The notes under the pieces are model-generated. The model saw only the letters and a list, made by a program, of their open reading frames with translations. It made no database searches and was not told the DNA's origin. From Rotaria sordida (lineage: Eukaryota; Rotifera; Eurotatoria; Philodinida; Philodinidae), in the NCBI GenBank assembly GCA_905250125.1, contig CAJNOL010000133.1, forward strand, positions 1 to 64,000: a stretch of 64,000 nucleotides of DNA. The letters run 5' to 3'. The position numbers and the translations under genes were made by a program. Shown piece by piece: positions 54,778 to 64,000 of this stretch. Each line of letters begins with the position of its first letter. The stretch's first letter is position 1.

Positions 54778-57700
54778 AATACAGAAATAATAGATACTGT
54801 CGACAAAAAAAATGAAGTCTTTTCAGTAGATGAGAATACGACGTTTTGTATTTGTTCGTTCGTTTCTTTTTCTTTTTCATTGAAAGATTTCTTTTTTTTA
54901 GTCTTTACCTATAATCAACAAAACACCATTTTTCTTCGCCTACGCTCACTTAAATTACACATTCATGAAAAGTAGAGAAAATGAGAAAAAAAAGACGATA
55001 TTGAAAGCTATACAACATATATAGATACATCGTCTTTCATATTCACCTTTTCTTTACATATTCTGTGAAGTCTCCTATATTGAGAATAAAATATCTTTTA
55101 TGTAAATGTGAAGATGATGCATGAGTAAGAGTAGCATGTGATAATGAATTTTTCTTTTATCGCAAAACTCTAAACAACAGACAGTTATTTGAAGATTGTC
55201 TGCATTGTATGATTAATTCGTAAGGAAGTCACAAATTTTTTTTTCTATATGAAATATGAAATATTTTTCATATATATATATATATTAATGTGAATCAATC
55301 TGATGAGATATCATATATGTTATTAATTTGTTTATAAGGATAATGTGGTATATCATCAAAAAGACTATAATCAAACAAAAATTTCAAAAACTATCAATAA
55401 TAAAGTCAATAGTGCCATTTTGACTTCGACACTTTTAATTTCGTTTATATTTCAAATGAGATTGATTAACAGATGATTCTCATTGATTATATCTTGTATT
55501 ACTTTCTCATATGTGTTCGTCACATGTTTTTGACAGACCGAATCAGTGAGATCAATCTATATTGTTAAATGTTATAAACGCTGATTTGTATGCATATTTT
55601 TTTTTCTAAATGTAATTTGCTATGGAAATATTTCTTTATAATTAATGCGATTATCAGCACAATAATAGTCATGATAGTATAGTGGTTAGTGAAGATACTT
55701 GCATAAGTCATCGATGAATTTTTATCAACGAAAATCGTTTATGACTCATCAATATCGATTAGGCATGTTATTCTTTGAGAATGTATTCTATCTTCGTAAA
55801 AGAAAGGAAATCCTAATATATATCATCTGAATTGAGAAACTACATAATCGATCATTTACTAATGAATACAAACAAAATTCTTTTATATAAGACATAAATT
55901 TCTTTGTTAGATATGGCTTTCAACAAATATATTTATCATTCTGAATTGTCGGTTAAGTATATTGCAAAAGAAAAACACAATACCTAGGATAGTCTTTAAT
56001 GTTATTACAATCAACCTGAACAATATAGTATGTTTGCATAGATTTGTATTCTTGAATATAAGAAATAGAATAATGAGTGAACGAAATAAATATGCCAAAA
56101 TATAGAGAAAAATAATTGTACCTATTCTGAAGATATTATGAATAATTTGTCATGAATCAATTTGAGAAAAACTACTATTAATTACTTATTGTATTTACAA
56201 CAGTGAAAATTATCAAAACGTAACACTGTAGTTGCAGTGTCTAGACAGAAAATTGAATGACATCATAGATAAACGATTGTTCTACAATCAACTCAACTAT
56301 TGTAATCATACAAAATAGAGCTTTTGTCTATTCGTTTGACCTATTAAGTAATATTGTAGATGATTCTAAAACAAATGTCAATTAATATTATAGTTTAATC
56401 TTTATTAAAATATGTTAAGTGAAAATTCTCTAATGGATGAAAGTTTCTTTCTAAGAATAATCGAACGTCAGACACATGATATGTCTTATTTATTTTTGCA
56501 TTTCGAATAGAATTCTTTTCTTATAGTGTTTTTTATTTGTTGTATGGCTAGTTACTCGTTATTTATTTTCTTTTTTGTTTGTTTCATTTTTCTTAATCTA
56601 CCACTATTATTATTATTAATCTAATTATTGATTTAACTGACAAATAAGCCTGTGATATACATCTATTATATCCACCGCAGGTCGCAAAGTGCTATTAGAT
56701 GTTTCGATAACTTCAGCAACATTGGTTTTGTTTTTTCTTGAATGCTGCATATTTTTAGTACTAGCCATATGACAAATGTCGTAAATCAAAACATCACTAA
56801 CTCTCATCTTTGATATCTATCATATAATCGACCGTTTGCACAAAAATCAGTAAGTATGCTATTTCAAACACTCATAAACGTATTCCAGCCATCTGAGTTT
56901 CAAGGAAAACTTTTAGAGCACTCTCAAATCGTCTAAGCTTTGTTATTAATGACCTTTTTTCTGCTATTAAGGAACTATAGAAAAAGAGTATGATACCCGG
57001 TGTCCTTGGTTGCTATGTTAACCTAATCTTTGACCTTTGACCATGGTTGCTAAAGCTGATTACGAGTGCCTTTGTCAGCATTGCTTTGACTGTTAGAGGT
57101 GTTAAGATCATTGATCTATATCTTCACCGTCATGTTTTGAATCTGGTTATCATGAAAAAGGGGACGACCTGGAAAATCTTGCCTTATAACTTATATTCAG
57201 TATTTTCCTTCGTCAAACATATGAATTCCACAAAACAAAACAACGGTCAATCATCAATTTCTACAGGAAATAAATCAGTTGGTTCTCTCATACTTTTCAA
57301 TCACATTGAACATAGGATAAAATAAATCAAATTATATCATCATTCACTTGACGTATTTATCAACTATTAAAAATATTTCGTTGATACTCTTTTATTTTTA
57401 ACTGTATTGAATAAATTAATCATTATGTCGTACTTTATTTATAAATATATATCAAAACTACGTAGATGATCAACTATTCGCTGTTTGTATCATCATTGAT
57501 ACCGGGACAATTCAAAATCAACAAATAATTTCGTTTGTTAGCTTTCATCAAAGCCAATAACAAACAATGTTTAATTCACATCATTTTTACAATCATCAAC
57601 AATAAGTTATATTAATATTTATTGAATGCGTGAAAAAATATTACGAAACAAAATGACAAGAATAATTAGTTAACTAGTGCGTGATGTTGAAATAGAATTA

Positions 57701-58478
57701 TCTAGTCGATTTCCTCAAGAAATATCTGCTATGCAACTTGATGGTCATCTTATGCATTGTTTGTACATTATACTATACAAAATTTAATTTATTTAAATAT
57801 TATTTATATTCTTTTTATATTATGCTGATGTTTCTAGTCAAAATCCAGCTAAATGTCGAAATGAAATATTTCAATTCATTCAAACAATTGAAAACATTGA
57901 ATATAAACGAACTCTTTTATTGCTATTTCAAATGATCATGATTATGTTATTAAACCAACAATAAATGTACATTAAATAAACATTCATATTTATATAATTT
58001 TAATTGACGTTAGTTCAATTGAGTCAGTTACTGCATTTATATAAACATTAGAAAAAGAAAAGTATCTTTTCATGTACACCGAAATCAACAGTGACGTAAT
58101 CGATTAGGTTTATTCATAGCTTTCATTTAGTTCTGTTTAGGAGAGAGAAAGAGTTAAGGAAGAAAGTCTCTCAAAACTACAGAGAAACTATTCATTCATT
58201 AGTTTTTTTTCAGAAAAAGATATTCTCAGCTAGAAATTTTCATACTCTCATTATCAATCGTGAGCATTTTTTCCTTAGTCACTATTTCTCGTGTTAGAAA
58301 ACTCCTAACGAAATTTCTCATCAATGAAAACAAATAAACTTTTACTACATACAAAAACTATCCACACGAATAGTTTTAAAAGTAATATTCTTCCTAATAA
58401 TTATGGGCATTTTGTCTATTGTTCATATATATTTTGATATTGCGAGCTTTTGCTCGTTCTAGATGCATAAAAAGTGTC

Positions 58479-58772
58479 TTACGATATCATCGAAATCATT
58501 TTCGCAACCGTTGATTTTGATATACGAAATTTGACAGCTGTCTCTAACGCTTTTAATAAGAAACTATTATGCAGTTTTGTTTTAATTCGTTGTGTAATGT
58601 GCTTTAACTTCGCTGCATATTCATTGGGCTCAACTAGTAAAAGTGTTAAAATTTGATATAATTTAAACCATTCAACTATAAGATATTGAGTTGAATTTCG
58701 CACATAGTATTCTGTCATATCTATTAAATGAGTTTTAGATATATATGGATGATCAAACCATACTTTTGACAT
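58479..58772 (-). CDS. Unrecognised 97-codon ORF, possible gene fragment
   Basis: Single open frame with a balanced, protein-like composition: MSKVWFDHPYISKTHLIDM, then ILTLLLVEPNEYAAKLKHI, then SFLLKALETAVKFRISKST. It is predicted to be mostly helical and amphipathic. No signal peptide, motif or flanking exon was found, and I do not recognise a family. It may be the remains of a larger gene or chance; splice-like GT follows shortly after the last residues on the minus strand. Confidence 0.2.
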   Translation of the reverse strand: MSKVWFDHPYISKTHLIDMTEYYVRNSTQYLIVEWFKLYQILTLLLVEPNEYAAKLKHITQRIKTKLHNSFLLKALETAVKFRISKSTVAKMISMIS

Positions 58773-60611
58773 TTGTCTTACCTTCTATCTTGTCAGTATA
58801 TTACTCTTTAAAACATGACATGATTCAGTTTCTCTTTAAGAGAAAATAACTGGTCTTCTTTAAAAAATTGCAAACAGAACGGTTACTTTTACATAGGCAA
58901 TCTGTTCCACTGGCAATCACCCTATCCCCCACCACCCTCCCTCCAAATCATATAGTCTGAATTTATTATTAATCGAAATAATTAGTATTCTTTATCTTGC
59001 ATTTATTGTTTGACTTTATTTTTTCATACATTTATTACACATAATTTGATATTAACAATTTTCTTCGTTGTCTTAATTTATTTTATCTTGTTAACACTTT
59101 TTCTGATAAAACAAATTTATTTCGTGGTTTATCGACTGATTTATGTAATCAATCATTTACAACATTGAATATAATCTGTAAACAACATCGTTATTCCACT
59201 TCACTTGCTTTGATGTCATTGACATTGACAATTAATCTAATAAATAATCTTTGTTATTAATCATTAACATATATGTAACCTCGAAAAGTAACATTTAATT
59301 ATGAATTCGTCATTCTCAGTATTGATATTATCTTCTTAATAATTATCAGTAACAGAATAAAAGCTGTATGTATATGAATATTCAATACTCTATGCATAAA
59401 TAAGACAACAAGCAGACCAATTGTACTTGAATTTTACTGAACATATACTTTGTTTATTCTTGTCGATCTAGTTCTATTTAAAATGATGGGAAGAGTAAAT
59501 AACTAGATAGTTCTATTTTTCTTAAGAATTTTGTTTAAAACATCAGTTTTGTCATTAAAAAAAAATACGAAGAACAAATTATTTTTAGGAATTTCAATAC
59601 TTAATCATTTTTTTAAAATAGTTTGATAAGAAATTTTACTATCACATTTGATATCAATTTAGTTGATGATTTTTTCAAAATCTTCTTAAAATAGATTAAT
59701 ATTTGTTTATTTCATCTTTACAATCTATAAGTCGTTAAGTTTAGCATAATACTCAGTATAATTTGTATTTGTGCTGTGACTAGAACGAAAATAGAATAAG
59801 GCACTTAGATAATCAGCCATACGTCATTCGCTTAAAATAACTTGAATCCACATGTAAAACATCGAACGGCAAAAATAAATAAGAGACAGAATATACTCAT
59901 ACGAAAAAAAATGTATACGTAAATCTAAGGTGTGTAAAATACGATGATAATAGAGAAAAAACGACTGACAAGGACAAAGAGTATACGAAACGTGAGAAAG
60001 ACTACTGGTTAAATATTTGATTTGTCATATTCAATAAGATAAAGATGTATACTTCACTCTGAAAAGATAGAGATGAAGATGCACTGAATGAACCATTATT
60101 TCATTAGAAAATCGAGATTTTGACGTCAGTTAGCTAAGTAAATTTTTTATTACAAAATAAAAACAACAAAGCTACTGCTTTGCAATATTTTCTAAAGATC
60201 GTCTAAAGACTAGCAGTAGAACATATTTAGAATTCCTATTTGATTCAAATAAAACATATCGAATTTTATCACTAGAATATTTTTTCTTAAAAACAATAAT
60301 TTCTTGTTATAGAAATTTTTCTATTTATTTTCAAACATAAAAATAATCTTAATAAATCTTTCTAATTCTAACAATATCTACAAGAAAAAAATCAAAAATC
60401 TAAAAGTTTTGATAGATAAACTTCATCCTTGTCTGCATTTGTCAATAAAGGAGCAATAAAAATCAATAGTATTCAATCAAATATATCATGTAGCAGATCA
60501 TCTCGATCAATAGTGTTTACAATCACTATCGCATACAATTTTACAGAGCTAAGCTGATACAAATACAATTTGTAATTTCATTGACTCATGTGTTTCTATC
60601 AATAAGGTATG

Positions 60612-60690
60612 CTTTCTCATCATTCTATGTACTAAGTGTGGGTGGTGATCTTTTCTTCATTCACACTCAGTACATAGGATGATGAGAGTG
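60612..60690. repeat. Long hairpin: 29-bp stem, 21-nt loop
   Basis: CTCATCATTCTATGTACT and following AAGTGTG (60616-60640) pair with CACACTCAGTACATAGGATG and following ATGAG (60662-60686) with few mismatches. It could be a small palindromic MITE or a hairpin RNA precursor. No expression evidence is available from sequence. Confidence 0.7.
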
Positions 60691-60794
60691 CATTACAGTA
60701 TCTGATAGCACAAGGCTTGAATATCATATTTCAGTTATATGTATTTTATATTTATCAACAGACAAATACATGGAGATCAGGAGAAAAAAGGCGA

Positions 60795-60858
60795 GACTTC
60801 AGTACTTCGAAGTACGAATGAAGTACAGTACTTCATCACACTTCGGAGTACTGCAGTC
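60795..60858. repeat. Nested palindromes built from GAAGTACT units
   Basis: Outer arms GACTTCAGTACTTCGAAGT and ACTTCGGAGTACTGCAGTC are near-complements. Within them lie the perfect 14-bp palindrome GTACTTCGAAGTAC and the pair TGAAGTAC-A-GTACTTCA. Confidence 0.7.
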
Positions 60859-61281
60859 TTGCTTGCTCTTTCTTGATAGAAATTCATTTTGATTGTATTT
60901 CATAGCATACGAAGATTATTGAAACATTTTATAAGTGTAGTTGAACGGATGAGTTTAATGAAAATAATTCTCAAATTCTGGATTTATGAAGATAATATTT
61001 ACACCAGAATACATTTTGTATTTGTATTTGTCCAATCCTCTTTATCAAGTATTTTGGATTATACGTGGTAAATTGTAGTATAAAAGTTTAATTAGTGCGT
61101 TACTTATATTAAATAGTTCATATACAATATTTAAAATAATACGCGATCGTCTTATATTCGTTAAAATTGATGATAATAGATCTAATGAAATCTTATTAAC
61201 ACCAAAAACAAGAAAAACCAAATTAAACAAATAAAATACATCTGACACAGAAGATTAAAAAAAAGAAAAAGTAAGTATTTA

Positions 61282-63549
61282 TCACACGTTCATCTGATAT
61301 TGTGATGTGTATAATGGAGGTATACCTAAAAAATAAAAAAAAAATGATTTGTTATTTTTTAATTCTATCATATTATATATTCAGGATGCGAATATGACTT
61401 CACGAATTCACATCTGAATAGAAATACATTCTTTAAAATTAGTGAATACTGATGAAAAGAATAATATGAAACATAGGAGGAAGAGAAAGCTCACTATTAC
61501 CTGCTAATTGCATTGCCACGTAACTAGTAATGGAAAATTTATGGGTTTAATTTTTCCGTCAGAAAAAAAAAGTCTGTTGTTATATAATGATGATTTTTCA
61601 TAAAGTTTGATCGAAGAAATTCGAATCTATAACTAATTTCTTAAAATTTTCAACTTTGATCTGTTTTTCAGTGTTTAACCTAAATGTTCAAATTCTTTGA
61701 ACTGGAACACTTCTGATCAAACTTTAATTTGTTCATTAATTATAATACGAGCCTGGCAAACACAGAATCTGTTCGGTTTCCCTTCTCCTCGCAAAAAAAT
61801 CACGAACCGATTTCATTTTTGAGATTTAATTTGAAGATAATCTCATCTTTTGCCTTCTCGAATTTTGTTATATGTTAGTATTAGTTTTTATTTTCTTTAT
61901 ACCTGAAAATGTGTAATCAGTTGTTTCAACTAATCTAGGACTATATTCATTATTAAATGTTGTTGTTGTAGATTTTGAATGAAAACCCGAACTATTTGTT
62001 GATGATTCATTTGATAAATTATCCATTAATTTTTTTGTACGATTATTATTAAATAATGATGTTAATAAATGATCTAAATCATGAAGTTTTTAATTAAGGA
62101 AAAACAAAAAGAAATTTTTTTCAACCTGTTGGTTCAATTTTAGTTTGTTCAATTTTTAATGATAATTGATCATTATCATTGAATGATGGATTACATGTAC
62201 GTAAATCAGATGTTCGTAAAGATGCAACATCTTTGATTAATTCATTTATTGAATAATGTGCATCATAAACAATTGGAAGATTTTTGACTAAAAAAGAAAA
62301 GGGGACATTTTTTTGTTATAGAAAAATGAACAGAAAAAGATCTATATTCTTTTTTTACTTGAACGTTTTCGTCTATGTCGAACACGACAACCACAATAGA
62401 TAGCAACAATTGATAAAATAGTGAGAAGAAAAAATATACTTAATATAATCGATATTAAAATTGTTGATGGATCTTCATCTAAATTAATTTGATAAAGACG
62501 ACTTTGTTCATATCCATATTCATTTTCAGCCATACATGATAAACGATTAAGATTATTTGTTGATGAAAATATTTTTCGATTATTATAAATTAATTTTGAT
62601 AAACAACTATGATTATCACATGTTGTTGATATTAATGATTGATCAGTTGATTCAATTGATTGATCATTTAATTTCCAACTTATTTTCTAAATAAATAAAT
62701 ATAATTAAATATAAAATTTGATTCAAATTAAAACATACAAGAATTGAACTTGATGAATAAACTTGACATTCAAATTCACGAATATTTAATGAATAATGTT
62801 GTTTAGATTCTTGAATATAAACTAATGGTTTACCTAAAATGAAGAAAATAATTTTCTTTCTCTTTTGTTATCTAATTACTATGAATACCTTTTATATAAA
62901 TAATAAAATCATTATAAAGTGTTTCAAAACCATCCGTTTCAACACGATATGAATATATTCCTTGTTGTTCACGTGTTGTTATATTTTCAAGATTAAATAA
63001 TGAACCTTCAGCTAATTTTTGTCCATAACGATACCATGAAATCCTCGAACGAGGAAATGAATCAACTATACAACGAAGTATCATAGGATTTGATGTTGGT
63101 GATTTATCATCAAAATCAAGAACAACAAATTTTGGTGGACGAACAATAAATATTGGAGAATCTATTAAATATGAATATATTAATGAATAATTTTTTTTAT
63201 AAGAATTTTCTAAACATACAACGAATTAATAATCGAATACTTGTATTTGTTGTACCAATTGAATTTATTGCTGTACAACCAATTGAATGATTATGTACAT
63301 GTCTTGATAATGGAATATTTATTATCGAACTTGTTAATGATGTTAAATCCATTGAATTAGCAAACCATCTATTAGAGATTTTTTTGTTTGTTTTTATTCA
63401 ATAGAAATTAACTTTTTTTTTCTTCAAAAATATTTATTCTTACCTCAATTGTGGTTCAGGATTACCATGAACAATACAACGAAAAGTTGCTGTTGAATTA
63501 ACTGTTAATGGATAACGATTTTGAGATTCAATACGAGCTTTTGGTTTAT
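61282..63549 (-). CDS. Kirrel/nephrin-like Ig cell-adhesion protein, 3' part only
   Basis: The 5' end lies outside the window. Visible exons: 63444-63549, 63220-63368, 62889-63161, 62739-62833, 62359-62686, 62126-62287, 61903-62073 and 61282-61325, phases consistent, about 440 residues. Ig modules show the usual Cys and Trp: FRCIVHGNPEPQLRW, then IGCTAINS, LRCIVDSFP with ISWYRYG, then FECQV with ISWKLN and LSCMAENEYG. One helix follows, ILISIILSIFFLLTILSIVA, then a basic stop-transfer RVRHRRKR. The tail ends in LYTSQYQMNV. Kirrel/Kirre proteins also end in a YTSQ element and a C-terminal valine PDZ ligand, and the Ig before their membrane helix aligns well, so I favour this family. They mediate cell recognition by trans binding of nephrin-type partners. 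The intron upstream contains a TIR element. Confidence 0.8.
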
Positions 63550-63647
63550 CTAAATTCATATTGAAATATATATTCATTGAATATATTGAAAAGATTCGAG
63601 ACGAAAGAATTATTTTAATGTGTTTTAAAAGTTATGATTTTTCATTA

Positions 63648-64000
63648 GAGATGTGCGAAAGTTTTTTTGGTCTCGATAGATCTGGTCTAATCTCGGCACC
63701 GGTATCTTATTTTCTGGTGGCTCTGATCCTGAACTCGGCACCGAAGGGTTGAGTTTTTTGGGTTTGAATCCCAATTTGAAGAGAATCACTCCAGGATATA
63801 TTCGTATCATATCCAAAAAAAATTCTTCAATACTCGTTTTTTGATTTTTTTTTAGTCAACAACTAGTACTTTTTTGGGTTATCTCCCTTGAGTTATGTTC
63901 TCATTGATATGATTTATAAGATAATTCGTTTAAAAACCATAGAATATTTAACTAATGTCTTTAGTTGCGAGTTGAATCAACCGTCTTCTTGTAGTCTTGG
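63648..64000. mobile_element. TIR element, copy 2, running off the window
   Basis: Starts GAGATGTGCGAAAG, matching the left end of copy 1. Its sequence from 63780 to 63965 is the reverse complement of 53640-53830 with moderate divergence. It lies in the intron upstream of the first visible exon of the Kirrel-like gene. Its right end is not seen. Confidence 0.65.

Larger units (their letters stand above)
54778..61281. other. 6.5 kb gene-poor interval
   Basis: Lies 3' of the Kirrel-like gene and 5' of the small membrane-protein gene, both minus. Isolated ORFs of 60-97 codons occur (56625-56807 minus, 57047-57325 plus, 58479-58772 minus) without assignable function or partner exons. Strong hairpins lie at 60612-60690 and 60795-60858. 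The rest is AT-rich. Confidence 0.4.

Noticed and set aside
57047-57325. 92-codon plus-strand ORF
   Set aside because: No motif, no splice continuity and an AT-biased composition; treated as chance.
57660-57960. Plus-strand pieces RFPQEISAMQLDGHLMHC and NPAKCRNEIFQFIQTIENI, suggesting a split gene
   Set aside because: The frame between them is broken and I recognise no family; at most a gene scrap.

Overview
The window is nuclear DNA from a small, AT-rich metazoan genome. Genes are split by many short GT-AG introns (mostly 50-75 bp), with polyQ, polyS and polyN tracts. Products are conserved animal proteins: CTF8, SUV4-20, INTS12, RPS27, FAM135, TDRD3, TACC, SPCS3, TIMM10B, a UBASH3-type phosphatase and a Kirrel-like Ig protein. 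A decayed LRR/F-box-like relic of a type I associate with bdelloid rotifers, plus the short introns, make a bdelloid rotifer (Rotaria/Adineta-like) my best guess. That is an inference; no rRNA or mitochondrial marker is present.

Layout. 1-4.3 kb: CHTF8 and a SUV4-20 H4K20 methyltransferase, both minus. 5.6-6.6 kb: LRR/F-box-like relic. 7.6-9.4 kb: tandem-BRCT gene, plus. 9.4-14.4 kb: no convincing gene. 14.4-16.4 kb: INTS12, minus. 18.5-18.9 kb: RPS27, minus. 19.2-24.9 kb: FAM135 lipase-like gene, minus, 16 exons. 25.8-32.3 kb: TDRD3-like Tudor gene, plus. 33.3-35.8 kb: TACC gene, plus, possibly two transcription units. 36.5-38.1 kb: SPCS3 copy with in-frame stops. 38.2-38.8 kb: TIMM10B, plus. 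40.7-41.9 kb: histidine-phosphatase gene, minus. 41.9-51.2 kb: gene-poor, with two large foldback elements. 51.2-52.9 kb: disordered protein with an RVRF PP1-docking motif, plus. 53.2-54.8 kb: small single-pass membrane protein, minus. 54.8-61.3 kb: gene-poor. 61.3 kb to the right edge: Kirrel/nephrin-like Ig membrane protein, minus, 5' end outside.

The genes do not form a pathway. Several act in chromatin or genome maintenance (CTF8, SUV4-20, BRCT, INTS12, TDRD3), but that looks like chance neighbourhood. The most distinctive content is a set of non-autonomous DNA transposons with long inverted arms. They include two relatives of one Tc1/mariner-like foldback family (one fills a SUV4-20 intron), a 1.5-kb palindrome, a foldback carrying a nested insertion with an 8-bp target duplication and a 24-G run, and two oppositely oriented copies of a third family about 10 kb apart, one abutting a splice acceptor. 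I found no operon, CRISPR, tRNA, rRNA or clearly new defence or metabolic system.

Exon coordinates were read by hand from splice motifs and reading-frame continuity; a few may be off by one or two bases.
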